Source of the DNA: Certhia americana
Taxonomy: Eukaryota > Chordata > Aves > Passeriformes > Certhiidae
NCBI GenBank assembly: GCA_018697195.1
Contig: CM031866.1
Coordinates: 7,383,048-7,447,047, forward strand
Direction of reading: 5' to 3'
Length of the DNA stretch: 64,000 bases
The notes beneath the pieces were generated by a model. It made no database searches. It worked only from the letters and a program-made list of their open reading frames with translations, and had not been told where the DNA came from. Each line of letters starts with the position of its first letter. The stretch's first letter is position 1. Made by a program: the position numbers and the translations under genes. This document shows positions 39,060 to 51,200 of the stretch, piece after piece.

Positions 39060-39330
39060 CTCCGGACGGGCCGCGGGGCAGCGGCTGTGCAAGGGCGCCG
39101 CCTCCCGGCCGCCCGCGGCTCTGCAGGGACGGTCGCACCCCCGTGTGCCCCCCGTGTCCCCCTCGTGTGCCCCCCGTATCCCCTCTTGTCCCCCTCGTGT
39201 CCCCCCGTGTCCCCCCGTGTGCCGTCCGTGTCCTTGGGGGCTCCTGGCTCGCACACTGGGGTCTGAGCTGGCGCTGGCCCTGCGGCAAGCTCGCCGGGCC
39301 CCCGCTGCCGAGTGACCCCGAGGCGCCTTC
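39060..39330. repeat. GC-rich block with C-rich CCCCCGTGTCC-type array
   Basis: At 39135-39235 short units such as CCCCCCGTGTCC and CCCCCTCGTGT repeat imperfectly. The strand is extremely C-rich and, on the opposite strand, offers multiple G runs. It follows the 20-bp minisatellite directly. Confidence 0.7.
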
Positions 39331-42184
39331 AGTGCTCCGTGGGAACGGGGTGCTGTTCAAGGGATGCTGCCTCCGTTCCTCTTTCCTTTCTCGAAGGAAA
39401 CAGGAAACCGCCCAGCGAGGGAGTGTGCCCAGGAAAAAAAATCACTTACAGAGGAGGAACCTCCCTGCACTCGTGTGCGAGAGCTGAGTCCCTGCACGGG
39501 GATGTCTGTGCCCTGCGAGTCAGTTCCCGCAGGCCACTCACTCAGATTAGCTTGGCTCTCTGCCCTTGCCTTACCATGAAAATCTAAACCCTTGATATTT
39601 GGTATTGAACCCTACAGCTGTGTTTGTAGGCAAAGCATCACAGTCACTGTGACGTGCCAAGACACGGGACAGTTGAGGTTGTCTCAACCCTGTCAGCCCA
39701 TTACGGAAAATGACCCATTTTTGTTTGTTAGAAAGGTAAACTGCAGTTTACAACCCACAACAGCAGCCGGAGGAGGGCTGGGGTTGGTTATTTTTGTGAA
39801 GAAGAGTTACACCAGATGTATGTTGGAGGCAGTGAGCATTAGTCATGATCTCTCATTTGCAGGTGTGAGGTTGTTCGGGAGTGTTCTCACGCTGCGGATG
39901 CATCCTGTAACAGAGAGCTGTGGTGTAAACTTCATCCTGGTGCTGCTGCAAAACAGAAATTAGCTTGGAAAAATAAAATCTAAAGAGTGAAAGGGGAAGA
40001 GTTTATACACCAAGCACCACTCTACAGAGAGTAATAGGTGCTTCTATGTTTACTTTAAAAAGAGACAGCAATCTTTACAATACAGAGTGATATGTTCAGT
40101 CCCCTTTAGTCTGAAATTTTCTTCCTTAGACCAGTGAAAACTTAATATGGGGTGAAATGGCACTGAAATCTTTTACCTGAGAGTAGTTCTTTAAATAAGG
40201 AAAAATAATCAAACCAGTATATTTTTTCTGGCTACAAAACAGAAAAAGCTTTTAATGGATTTAAACAGTACTCACACCTTCAAGATTTTGGTTGCTTTTT
40301 CAGGAAAAGTCCCAGGTAACCAGTACCTGATGGTTTGGTTTGCTGATTATTCTGTAAGGCCTATACAAAGCTTAGCATTAACCTAAGTGCTATACATTTA
40401 CCTCTGCTGTGTTAGATTAATTATTGATAGCTTTTGTTTAACTTGCAAGCTTGTGAAATCTTTTGCATGAAGTAAATGTTTTAAATAACGGTGTATAAAA
40501 TTTCTAGGGCCCTGGTAGATGTAAAAGGCTCAGGTTCTCTTTGAATTTTGCACCTCTACAAACATTGAGTTCAGAGAATTTAGTGTTTTAAGACAAAATT
40601 TTCTAATTTGTCTTGTCTTGCCTGGAACTTCCACCAGTAGATATTTTTTTCTTTAAAAACTGAGTGAAGCCTCCTATACATCTGGTAACAGATCTGTGTT
40701 CCCATGACCTGCATTCATGTGTCATACTCAGATAAGGAGGAGGCACAACGCTGACTAATGCTGCTTTTTTGGAAGGAAAATGACAAAAGCTATTTGAGAC
40801 AGGAATAGAAGTGCCAGCACTACATGACAGATGAACAGCTGGTAGCAAAGGTGGCAGTTCTAGCATTTCCCTGTATTTATGGAATATTGAAACAAGGGAG
40901 TGTTATCTGGATTTGTTTTCCTGGGCTGGATGCTTATCTTCAGATTCAGCAATTCTCTGGGTCCCAGAACTGGGTGTAAGAGAGTGGAGGGGTTTTGTTC
41001 AGCACAAGTGAATGTTGCTCCCTCACCAGAGCTGCTGCTTGGAGCATGGGCATTGCTGTGCCCCTCACCCACCCCCTCTGCTTCCAGTCTGTTCCCGTAT
41101 TTTGTCTGACAGCACTTGCTCCTTATTAACATGACTATAGCGTCTTTGTGCCCTCTGTCAGAAGAAATCCTGCACCAGAATAAATTTCAGAGGTGACAGA
41201 TTGGAACAGTTTGACCAGATGATGGCACACAAATGTCTCTGAGACCGACAGCACCGTGGCTCTGCACCTCTTTGGCTTTGGCCCTGGGCAGGAGCAGTGG
41301 CTGGAACCATTGCCTACCCCCTTCGTGCTTGTCCTCTCGGGATCTTGGGCTCTGAAAGGGAGATGAGGGATTACGACCCTGGAGAGAGACTGTGGCTGCA
41401 GTAAAGCAGATACCCGTATTTATGTGTCATCCAGAAGCTTAGCTGTGCTGTATTTCAGAGTCTATGAAAAAATGTGCTGTTGGGGTTCATGGAAAACAAA
41501 CCCGTGTGTGATGGTCAGTGCCAGGTGTGATGGTGTGACAGGCAGTGCCATGTCCACTGAGACTGGAACCTTCCAAGCCAGGAAGGCAGCCCCAGCACAT
41601 GGGATTTTTGTGTTTGTGTCTTGTCAGAGCAGTTTCTAAACCTCTTCCTCTCCCTGCAGACTCCGAGTACAGGTTGATGGAGGGTGAAGTGGCAAATACC
41701 TCTTTGCTCACCCACTGCCAGGGGAGCTTTTGCAGCTGCTGTGTTACAATGTCGTCCATAGATCTGCCAAACGCAGGACAGTACAGGATGAAACACCCCC
41801 ACGGGAAGGTGCCAGAGGGGTCAGCTGCCTCCCAAGAAGGACCAAGGCATGCCAAGCCCCGTTTAGGGCATCGGGAGCTGGGGTCTGGGGTGCTTCAGCC
41901 CTCTGCCCTTGGAGAGACAGCTGGCACCCGGCCGCATCCTTCGCATGGGGCTGTTGAGCCCTGCCGGGGGCTCAGCGGATCTGCAGAGCCCCGCGGGGAG
42001 CCCGGCAAAGATCCCGCTAGCCCGGGAGCTCGGAGCCGGGACAGACCTTGCCGTGCGGGCCGCGGGGCATCGGGGCGCCGGCCGCAGATATACGTCCAGG
42101 CTGGAGGGAACGTCCCCGGCTGGGAGGAGCCAGCGGCTCAGCCGCTGTAAACAGTGCGGGCACCGCCAGCGGTTGGGAGATGGA
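39331..42184. other. Intergenic sequence upstream of the pseudogene
   Basis: Mostly ordinary non-coding DNA, becoming GC-rich from about 41800. An open frame spans 41545-42150, but its product is unrecognised and it overlaps frames on the other strand. No gene is called. Confidence 0.5.
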
Positions 42185-42192
42185 TATAAAAA
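42185..42192 (+). promoter_or_regulatory. TATA box upstream of the CEMIP-family pseudogene
   Basis: TATAAAAA sits in a GC-rich setting about 150 bases before a perfect splice donor (42345). Its placement fits a transcription start near 42215 for the first, non-coding exon of the downstream pseudogene. The link to that gene is inferred from position and strand. Confidence 0.55.
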
Positions 42193-42214
42193 GGGAGGCG
42201 GAGGGGAGGCAGCC

Positions 42215-42344
42215 GGAGCGGAGGAACGGGAGCTGCCTGCGCCTGCCTGCCCCTGCCCTGCCTGCCCCGCCAGGTGCCCGGCAGCCCGGGCCGGCAGCTC
42301 CGAGAGGCTGCGGGCAGAGTCCACGGTCGGCGCTGTCGGGACAG
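42215..42344 (+). pseudogene. Pseudogene: probable non-coding first exon
   Basis: A GC-rich segment runs from about 30 bases after the TATA box to a consensus donor, ACAG|gtaagt at 42345. No convincing initiator is present in it. Assignment to the pseudogene rests on position, strand and the strength of the donor. Confidence 0.45.
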
Positions 42345-42858
42345 GTAAGTGTCTGCAGTGAAGTTTGGAAGCCGCCGGTGCCGCTCGTCGAGCAGCCGCT
42401 GGGTTTGCTCCGCGCCGGCTCCCCCTGTCCGCGCTGCTGCTGCTCTGGTGCTCGCTGCCTGCGGGGCTGTGTGGAGCGGGGACGGGGGCTCTGCTTTCGC
42501 CGTTGCGACGTTAAGTGAGGGGAGAAAAGAAAAAAAACAAACCCAAAAAGGCACAGCGAAACCATCCAAACATCCAAAGCAAAATGTGCCTTTTGCCGGC
42601 TCTGTGCAAAGTGGCGGAGCACGTGTTGCGGCAGGGGCGGCCCCGGGCTGCAGGTAGCGGCTGTGCGACCGCGGGGAGCCCCGGGGAGCCGCGGCTCCTC
42701 CCGCCCTGAGCGCCGGACTCGGAGACGGTCCCGGTGCCGGTGCCGCCGCGGGACACGTCGTGGAGCAGCGATCCGCCGCAGCATCAGGTCGGTACGGCGC
42801 CCTCCGCTCCCTCTCGCCCGTCGGCTCCGCCGCCGCTGCCGCCGCCCGTTTCTTGCAG

Positions 42859-42971
42859 GACCCTGCCCGGATGCCGCCCCGCAGCCGCGACACCAGCCGG
42901 GCTGGGCCGTGGGCCGGCCCCGCGCCTCGAGGGCTCCGCCGCCTTCCACTCCCTCGTTATCCGCCGCCGAG
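42859..42971 (+). pseudogene. Pseudogene exon A (G8 domain, N-terminal part)
   Basis: Acceptor tttcttgcag, donor GAG|gtaagc. The exon starts in one frame with CPDAAPQPRHQPG, which matches the conserved CPD start of mature CEMIP, then must shift frame to give LEGSAAFHSLVIRRRG, the counterpart of the SSATVYSIHISEGG segment. It is about ten codons shorter than the family. Confidence 0.7.
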
Positions 42972-43081
42972 GTAAGCGGGGCCGCCGCCCGCTCCGGAGC
43001 CCGGGGGCAGCGGGGGATGTCCCGGCCTGTCCCGGCCCGGCGGTGCGCGTCCCCAGCCCCTCCGCTCCTCTCGCCACCCAG

Positions 43082-43599
43082 GGCAGCTGATGTTCGCCGA
43101 CCGGCTCCACGGGCCGCCCGTCACCTTGCGGGCCCGCTACATCCTCGTCCACGGCGTCGGAGAGCAGACATCGGCTGGGAGCGCTGCCCCTGCGGCTCGC
43201 GGGCCATCCTCTCGCCGTATGGGCGAGCCGCTGAGGGGGCGGCCGTGGAGGGCTTTGGGCAGAAGTTCGTGGGCAAGGATCGCGGCGGCATCCTGGAGCC
43301 CGCGGCGCCGCTCCTGGACCCTCCGCACAGGACGCTGCATCCCGGCCTGCCCCATCACCGCCCCGACTTCTCCGAGTGGCGCTGGGGCAGCCGAGGGCTC
43401 AACCTGCGCGTCCTGGACGGCGGCTGCTGGCAGCAGCGCTTCCACCACCACCTGCGGCCGGGCTCAGCGCCTTCCCGGCCCGGTAGCCCCCGGCAGACCG
43501 GTGGGAGCCGCCCTGGGGAGCTCGGAGCCTCACGCCGGAGACGCGGCTGCTGCTGCGGGCCCGCCGGGGCAGCGGCTTCATGGTCCGCCTGCGCTACAG
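43082..43599 (+). pseudogene. Pseudogene exon B (G8 domain and following region)
   Basis: It joins exon A in phase (RRR-GQLMFADRLHGPPVTLRA) and continues RYILVHGVGE. A frameshift near 43165 moves to a frame with PYGRAAEG, FGQKFVGKDRGGILE, then compensating shifts near 43300-43330 (SWTL / RTLHPG) and WGSRGLNLRVLD. The last 150 bases before the donor (gtgagg at 43600) match nothing I know. Confidence 0.75.
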
Positions 43600-44333
43600 G
43601 TGAGGCGGGGGCGGGAGCGGAGCCACCATGGACAGCTCCGAGCCGCCGGGGGCTCGTCCCGACCCAGGGGCGGAGCGGGGCTCGGCCGGGCCCGCGGGCT
43701 GGGGGCGGCGGGGACCCGGGGGGATGCGGTGGGTACCCGGCGGGGAATATGCACAGGGCCACCCGTGCCAGAGGGAGCGGAGCTGTGCCACGCTGAGCGC
43801 TCCCTCCTGCCCAAGTTCTCTGCGGGGTGGAGGGCTCGGGATGTCACCGGTTTTCTCTGTCCAAGACTCCTTCAGGCAGTCTTGGATGCTGGTAGGGATC
43901 CTCGGAGGGGATCAGCTTTCCGGAGCAGAAGATAAGCAGGGCTATCACGGTTAGCCATAGCCCAAAGAGATTTCCTCACATATAATAGCACCTGTTTTAC
44001 TATTACTGCTTTCAGTGGATGAAGAAAAGGTTCATTCTTCCTGAGAATTGCTCATCTTCTGATGCTTTGCTCTGCTTTTCCTGGCTGCAGTGAATCTGCA
44101 ATCATAATCATGAGTCTTTGGGTCACGTGGATGTTGACCAAGCTAACAGAAGTACTCTCTCAAAGTAACGTTTTAGCTTTCTACAAAGTGATGGCACTGA
44201 CATATTTAATGGCTAGAGCACTTCTATCATGCCCAGGGTTATCTAGATCAAAATTAAATCAGTATGCTCTTCATCTAATTGCATGATTCTGCCACTTGCA
44301 GCTGTAAAAATAATCGATTGCTTCATTTTTCAG
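43600..44333 (+). other. Gap between pseudogene exons B and C
   Basis: The family segment preceding GVxxxGFxVEV is not recognisable here. These exons are either deleted or too decayed to see. Confidence 0.5.
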
Positions 44334-44522
44334 GTGTTCCTCATAATGGATTTAAAGTGGAAGTGTCCGAAGGAATAATTCTTTATCTGGTGGATGAGGT
44401 TACAACTTGGTTACCTGGTGACCTGGTATCATCACTGGCAGTATGGATTTTTCTATGCATCAGGCTGAAGAGTTTAATATCCTTCCTTGTCCAAGGAAAA
44501 AACAATCAAGTGAAAATTGATG
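44334..44522 (+). pseudogene. Pseudogene exon C
   Basis: Acceptor atttttcag, donor GATG|gtatga. It encodes GVPHNGFKVEVSEG, LVDEVTTWLPGDL, then after a shift near 44427 GSMDFSMHQAEEFNILPC. A second shift at the A6 run 44497-44502 restores NNQVKIDG. It corresponds to the 'SWKPGD...STDYSMYQAEEF' block of the family. Confidence 0.88.
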
Positions 44523-44854
44523 GTATGAAATATTTTTATCAGGGTACTCATTTGTGATAAATATTTACATTGTCTTGTCTTTTACATTCTACATTTACTT
44601 GTCTTTTTAAGTAATTTTTGTCCCATAAACACAAGAGTACATGCAAGAGCTGAAGACCCTAATTATATTTTGTGGCTTGAAAGTTTTACCAAAGGCAGCA
44701 GTCCTTAGTAGCAGCCTCTGGAATCAGATACTAACAAGTGGCATGTCCCCAGACTTGGTGATTGCTTAAAGGAAAGGTGTGCACTTGCTCAGAACAATTC
44801 AATAGTAAAAGATTCTGTGTCCATCCTGAATAAAATGCTTTCTGGTTTCCACAG
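44523..44854 (+). other. Pseudogene intron between exons C and D
   Basis: This 332-base intron has GT-AG ends in matching phase; nothing else is recognised. Confidence 0.7.
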
Positions 44855-45024
44855 GAAGCCCACTTTGTCTTCACTTTGGAGAAGTCATAAATGGTGTTGA
44901 TACGAGTGCTGAGGTTGATTTTCTGAACAGAAATATACTTATTGAAGGAGAAATGGAAGACTCCTGTTATGGACACTATCAATGCCAGTTTTTCTCTTTT
45001 AATTCATTTGGAGATTACATTAAA
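44855..45024 (+). pseudogene. Pseudogene exon D (intact)
   Basis: This is one of two exons with no lesion. It is 170 nt, in phase with exon C, and encodes GSPLCLHFGEVINGVD, RNILIEGEMEDSCY, then QCQFF and FGDYIK. Acceptor tttccacag, donor AAA|gtgagt. The SCY...QCQFF signature is closer to CEMIP2 than to CEMIP, while GEMED is CEMIP-like. Confidence 0.9.
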
Positions 45025-45845
45025 GTGAGTAAGTTTTAATACATTTGCTTATAGGTGGTTTCAGATGCTTACAATCCAGGAAAGGAACGAATGATATAAA
45101 GCATCAAAATTACCACTATGTGTGTGGGGGAAAAGTATATTTATCCATGGAACACAGGGAAATATGGTATCCTGTCTTGCAAAACCAGACTTGCAATGAG
45201 ACATTTTCTTCACTATGTCTGCAAAAACATGCCCTTCTAGGGGATACTCTTCGAGGGGATTCTTTAGCAGCACTGCTGTCGGTAGGGCCCATGAGGTGTC
45301 ACTGAAGAAATTGTGGTACCTGCAGAGCAAACCTGCTCCTTCCCTGGCTCAGAGAAGAGCTGGATCTCAGCCTGTTGTGCTTTGCCTCCCTTTGGTTGTC
45401 TCACGTGTCAGTCCTGGGTGGAGGCGCAGTCCTGCTGTTGCAGGGGCTTTGTGGAAACTGGGGAGCTGTGCAGGTCTGGGCCAAAATCACTTGACAGTCG
45501 AAGCTGCCAGGAAATAGAGCCTGGTGGCAAATGCTCCCCCTTCCTGCAGTTGGCAGGAGCACGGTGTCTGTCACTGCTATTGCTAAACACTGCACATGCT
45601 GTTTGGCAGCTGCTCCTTGGCAGCCCTGTGCCCGTAGGTGTGCAGCCGCTGGCGCACGGCTCTGCAGGTCCTGAGCTGCTGTGGGTAGAAACAGGGAGCT
45701 CACACTTCCTCCTGGGACCAGACCATGTCTCTCCCTGCAAAAATATTGCCTAATGAGAGAGAAAAAAAAAGAAAACAAACCTGTTTTTCTTTTTGTGTGT
45801 GTTTCTATTGTAATGCCTTACCCGGATCTACATTTGTCTCAACAG
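45025..45845 (+). other. Pseudogene intron between exons D and E
   Basis: Non-coding DNA. The more GC-rich part (45330-45720) has open frames on both strands but no recognisable product. Confidence 0.6.
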
Positions 45846-46056
45846 ATCCTAAGGAATTTCAGCTCTGTTCACATGTCAGGAGCGGAACTAAAGAAAACAT
45901 GGGTCAATAAATCCTGGACAGTTACCGTGTGCATTTTCACCTGGCTGAGGATGTGGATGAGAGAGGAGGTTATGGACATCCAATGTACTTCGATAACCTG
46001 GTTATCACCACTGCTTCTCTGTGTGTGTTGCCAAGCGTGGAACTCATGGCCTTCTG
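45846..46056 (+). pseudogene. Pseudogene exon E
   Basis: It begins in phase with exon D: ILRNFSSVHMSGAELK. A two-base insertion near 45893 shifts to a frame with MGQ, a TAA stop at 45908-45910 where the family has Gln, then YRVHFHLAEDVDERGGYG and YFDNLVITTAS. Another shift near 46025 gives VCVAKRGTHGLL before the donor (gtagga at 46057). The HFHL-DVD-GGY motif is a family hallmark. Confidence 0.9.
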
Positions 46057-48689
46057 GTAGGAGATATATTTTATTAGTGACAAGTTCAGTTCTTTGCTTA
46101 GCCAGGGCTAAATAGTGAGAGCCATTTGTGATGCAAGGAGAAATCAGAATATAGAAATAAGGCATCTTTTTCCCAAGAAATGTCCTGACTTCTCCCTTGT
46201 TTGAATTCAGACTGTTCCTCTCGTAGTGCAGGTGTTAGAAATAAATGTCAGGTTCTCAGCACAGCCTAATTAATATTATCAGATCAGATATAGTGTGATC
46301 AGATATAGGAAAATCTTTGCCATGGTAATTCTGGTAAATTTGTGATAATGGGAACTTTCATTTAAAATTAAAGCAGTGAAGTATAAATGGAGCTGACTGA
46401 AGCAATGGACCTTTAATTTACAATGAGATAAAAAAAACAGGACTTGTTCAAGTCAGAGCAATATGAAATATATCCCAAAATGTTCATGTAACAAAGGCAA
46501 TGAAATATGAACAGAACAGACACACATGTTCAATTCAGTTTCAAGAAAGTCCTAAGGAACTTGGCTTTTACCTAGATCCTCACAAGGCCATTGTGAAGAG
46601 AGACTTAAAAAAAGGGTGACAACAAAAGCCATACGTGTCCCAGCTGGAAAAGAGATGTTCCTGCTCCAGTCCCAACTTGTCCAGTTGTTTTGTGCTCTGC
46701 AGGACCCTGAGCAATATTTTGGTGTCTGTGAGCATTTCCTCATTCACTGGGTGGGTGCTCAGGCAGAAATTCCCTGACCTCTTGTCTTTTTCCTAGCAAC
46801 TTTTTCTCAGTCCTGTAAGGACTGAAAAAGCTGTGTAAGACACAAAATAGAAATGTGCTCCATGTGTGAAAGGGTCCCCTGAAACAATGTATTCACAAAA
46901 ATGCAGTACAGGACCTGTACAACACAGTAGCACTCTTCATGTATCCTAAACATGATTTATATTGTTCAGATCATTCACAATTTTTGATTGCCTTCTCATA
47001 TTTGTGATTTTCTCTGTCTGTAGAGCCTAATTCTATGTACAGAGTCCTTAGGTTGACAGGAGGCTTGTCCAGTATGTTTGGATGTAGTTTAGCTTGTTTT
47101 CTTCCTCTTGGGTATTAAACCTCTGGAACTGAAGTAATGTGTCTGGGATGAAAAATAAAGCCTTATGCTAATAATGCTCCTTAGAAGAATGGTGCATGGT
47201 CTTGCTCTTTATCAGAAGGGAAGTACTCAAGGGTTTATCTGGATGTGTGGGGTGCAAGAGTGCAATCAAGAATCCAAGTGAGATCTTGGTCATGTGACCC
47301 AGAGGGCTTTGACTACTTGAATCAGTGAGAATTTATACTAAAGATTAAGTATGTGATTCTTTGAAAGAATCATATGGCTTTGATCTACAGTCATTAAATG
47401 AAGAGTAGTTAAAATGTAATAAAAAGCCTTGCTTTAAAAGAATTTCAATAATTTGCAGTTCCAGAGACCAGCATGTGTATCAGATCAAGGCAGTGAAATT
47501 CAACACAGACAGGTGTTTCAGCATCAGATCATGAAATTCCAGCCTTTGAGGCAGAGTAAGCGAGAGACGAGGCTTCCCCCCTCTCATCCTGAGGTTTTAA
47601 GGGATGTAATTTTAGATGAACGTTGCCAGAATGTTTGTGCTCCACTGTGTGTGGGTCATATAGAGCTGTCTGCACTGCCCTTCTCCATCTGCTGCTCTGT
47701 GCCAGGCTTGTGCTGCTCTGTAAGCCAGCAGCAGCTTGGGTTCCTCAGGGGGCTGGAGCAGGCTGGCATGTGCTCAGTGCTGGGCACATGTCAGGCGTGT
47801 GCAGACTGCTGGAGTCTTTCATGTCTAATGTTGCAGTGCATAAAGGTCATGTATATTGTGTTGCTGAACTATATATAATTCAGTGTTTGGAGGCATCTTA
47901 ATCATCTGGTGTTGGCCACAGCAGCAAAGGCTGCAGCCTGTGTTGGGGACAGTGTTTCATGCTGGCACATACAGTGAAATGCCACAGTGGCAGTGCTACA
48001 GGTGGGTGCTTTTCCAGGCTTTGGTTTTCTATCAATGATATGCTGGAATTGATTCATTATTGTTTTTTCTTTCTGATGGCATGGACCCTTATCTCTGACT
48101 GCAAATGTAAGTGATTTTTAATTCACAGTAGTCCTGGTCACGAGAGTGAGTGCTGCAGTTTTGTGTGCATAACTTTTCAGGGCTGCCATGCAAGCCTGGA
48201 GCTGGGACTAATCATATTAATTGAAGCTGAAATCTGGTTTTGGATACAAGTCTGGCTTTTCATGCAGCCATCTGAAGCACAGTTAGCCAAACTGCAGCTA
48301 AATGCAGAAGAATGAAACTCTACAATTGTAATGCTGTTTAAAACAATGAGCAGTCTGTTGTTGCAGTTTTCTGTCCAAAACTAGTCTCCCATGGCCTCCT
48401 TAGCACAGCTTCTGCCCGTCGTTTGGGAGGGTGGAAGTAGCCAGGCCTACTGATCTTAGCAGGCTGGCAGGGATACTTGCATTTTTGTCTAAATCCGTTT
48501 TGTATTTGTGTTTCCAAGACTCAGCTGGCTGGGAGGGACATGCTCAGTGTCAGTTCTCTGTTACCCACCCTGTGGCTCACTCCAAGGTGCTGTGCCCCTG
48601 CAGAGGGTCTTGCTGGATTTCCAGCACTCAGACAGTGGGAACTGGGTACCTGCTTGTGTTGTGCCTCATTTTTAGCTCTCTTCTGGACA
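46057..48689 (+). other. Pseudogene intron between exon E and the tentative exon
   Basis: The exon expected here, carrying the family's LGHCFF-type motif, was searched for and not found. No clear repeat or other gene is recognised. Confidence 0.5.
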
Positions 48690-48812
48690 CCTCATTGAGG
48701 CAGAAACAAGAGCAGCTGATGACAAGTTTGAGGGGGTGACTGCCAGGGAAACAATGAAATCCAGCAGAGCTATACCTATGGGGACTATACTGTTTGTGAC
48801 TCCAGATGTTAT
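48690..48812 (+). pseudogene. Pseudogene: tentative exon before exon H
   Basis: A weakly matching block (ETMKSSRA, YGDY, VTPDVM across two frames) resembles the family's TTMRDKVFGNY...TDCM segment. Its proposed end, GTTAT|gtacag, supplies the exact phase needed by exon H, since AT plus G makes the Met codon. The left boundary is a guess. Confidence 0.35.
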
Positions 48813-50264
48813 GTACAGTTCCAGCCCATCAAGGGGAAATTACAGGATATGATTCCACAAAATGGATTTATTTCAAGTATCCCTCTGTATACAAAAATAA
48901 CCAAGTAGGTTAATATTAGTTAATCTTGCAGTCTTGCACAGATATAACTGACGTCAACAGGAATTTTGTATGCCTGAAGAGGGAATATAAATGCTGACAG
49001 GGATCATTTGAGTACAAAGTTAAGGTTTTTGTAAGATTTAGTAACAAATAGCTGGCATTTTAACTAGCCTGATTTAGTATTTACATTTAAAAGAAGGATT
49101 TCTGAATTTATCTTCATAAGACTGTACATCAAAGGAGGCTTGTGCTAAGTCCTTTTGGTCAAATTAAGGTTTAATGCAATATCCCTGAGCATGTCAATTA
49201 ATATTAAATAGACTGAAATAGTAAAATATCATCTCTACCCAAGATGATCATTACAGAGAAGAAGTGGCCCTGCACTTTCTGAGAATGGAGGAGGAAGAAT
49301 GGGAATCTCGTTAATATAAATTACTTTGCATGGTGCATTTCAAAATATTATTTAATATTGGAGCCATAAAAATTTCTAGATTAACCATGCTGATTTTTTG
49401 GTTTATCATGCGAGACACACTTACCCTTATGCATCTTTATGTAGGTATTTACTCTATGACACAGAATTAAATATTCTTTCTGAGAGCTGAGGGTATTTTT
49501 AAATCCAGTATTTTGCAATTTTCCCCTACTTACGCATGTGATCTTCCTCAGAGTTGTTTTAAGATCAGTCCACAGTTATGCCCACCACCTGTAGTTTGAG
49601 TCAGATCCAGGACTGATGGAAGCACCTCTCACAGTGACAGAAGATTAGCAGTGTTTTTATACATGATTTTTATTACTTACTTGCAAAAGATGTTATCCAA
49701 TGAAGTAAAAAAACAGATGACAATATTTTTATAATTATATCTGGCTTCTGTGTGTACCACTACTGATCATCCCTCTGAAGAAAAACTTACTGGGACAAAC
49801 ATCAGCATTATATCTCCTTAATCTTCTTAAAGGGCCATTTGCAAGGATATTTGTTTTGTTTTTTCATGTAGAAGCTTCATAAACTCATAGAGAATCCTCT
49901 AACTCCTGCCATTGCCCCTAAAGTTTCAAAAAACAGACCAGAAGTTTCACTTTTCAGACATTTTCCAAACCTTCTTAACTTAAAAAAACCCCAACCCTTG
50001 GATTTCCTTCAGCTGCGTTGAACAGAGCATGGATTTTGTGTTAACGTTCTCATGTAATTTACAATAGGTTCAGCATGTGGCTCCATAAATGACCATGTCT
50101 GACATTACTAGATGGTTTATTTTCCTTAAAGAGTGTCATTAAAAGGTTGTGTGGAGTTTTAAAGTCAATAAGAGAGTTGTGGCTCAAGTCCAGGGCAGTG
50201 CTATGAAAATGTATCCCTTCCTGTTTGGTAACTGCTTAGGATCATTTTGATTTTGATTTTTCAG
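48813..50264 (+). other. Pseudogene intron before exon H
   Basis: AT-rich non-coding DNA; nothing recognised. Confidence 0.6.
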
Positions 50265-50334
50265 GGCTGTCAGCACGTTCTGGTTTGCAAATCCAAACAA
50301 CAACTTAACAGAGAATGCAGCGGCTGGTGCTCAG
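50265..50334 (+). pseudogene. Pseudogene exon H (intact)
   Basis: A 70-nt exon without lesions encodes AVSTFWFANPNNNLTENAAA and then GAQ. Acceptor tgatttttcag, donor CAG|gtaaaa. It is nearly identical to the AVSTFW-PNNNLINNAAAG core shared by CEMIP and CEMIP2. Confidence 0.92.
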
Positions 50335-50925
50335 GTAAAACCATTTAATGGCAGAGCTGTGCTTTGCCTCCACTTCCCAAATATTCTACTCTTATTTATT
50401 GATGTCAAGAGCAATAAATTTTTAGTGAGACATAAAATTTGGATATGCATTTCTGTAACCTTTGTCTGTGTTAAGAACAAATATTTGTCCACACTTCTCC
50501 ACTGATTTCTCTCACAATTGTGCCTGGAAACAGTGTGTGATATCACTTAGAAAATACTGATTTTTTATTAGTAGTTATTAGTTAAATGCTCAATAAAATT
50601 TTATATTTCTATATATGAATACAAGCTCTCTCCTTATTATTATCTCTTATCTTTACCCAAAACATGTTTGTATTTTATACACCTGAACAGACCTGTCTGT
50701 TTTCTAATAAACCACCTGATTTTCACTCACAGTAAATGCATTTTTAAAACCCTTGTGTGTGCCCTGGGGACCTACTGTGCATGCCAAAGGATAAGCTGGG
50801 AGGTGTAGGAATTATGGGCTGCTGTGTGTCCCCTAGGACAGCACAGTGTGAAAAGCTAAATTCCCAAGTTAACCTGAATCATTGATTGCAGAGCCCCACT
50901 TCTCAGACCTCCCGTTGTCTTTCAG
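50335..50925 (+). other. Pseudogene intron between exons H and I
   Basis: AT-rich non-coding DNA; nothing recognised. Confidence 0.6.
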
Positions 50926-51200
50926 GGTTGGGATATGGTGCCTCTTCCACTGGGGTCCCCACCAGACAGTCTGAGGGAAGATATCCACAGGGACAGGCTG
51001 AACATCCCCCCTGGCAGTGTTTTACAACAGAGTCCACTCCATCTCAAGGCATGTGGATGGTTTTTATGTTTCTGTCAATATAATTGTATGACATTGATTG
51101 TGTGTGCTGCTCTGTGATGGTTGTGGATGTCTCACATTTTGGTAAAGGTTTTTTTGACACTGTAATCAAGACACAGTCAACTTTTGGGGGCCCTGTTTGT
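50926..51200 (+). pseudogene. Pseudogene exon I (heavily frameshifted; right end approximate)
   Basis: The acceptor is tgtctttcag. Fragments in different frames follow the family in order: VGIWCLFH, then RLNIPPG, VFYNRVHS and, after an apparent insertion of about 80 bases, SHFGKGFFDTVIKTQST. They parallel GIWYLFH, PLGIFYNNRVHS and NFKAGLFIDKGVKTT. No clear donor is found, so the end is uncertain. Confidence 0.72.

Noticed and set aside
38750..39487. Frames of up to 245 residues on the + strand and 187 on the - strand
   Set aside because: They span the 20-bp minisatellite, which is open in every frame because the unit has no stop and is not a multiple of three.
41545..42150. A 201-residue frame upstream of the pseudogene
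   Set aside because: Product unrecognised, GC-driven, overlaps frames on the opposite strand and contains no family motif.
42663..43796. A 377-residue frame as an intact gene
   Set aside because: It crosses a spliced intron and non-coding flanks; only internal pieces match the CEMIP family and they need frame changes.
46057..48690. The missing exon with the LGHCFF-type motif of the family
   Set aside because: Searched in all three + frames; only short fortuitous matches (for example near 47290) without supporting splice sites.
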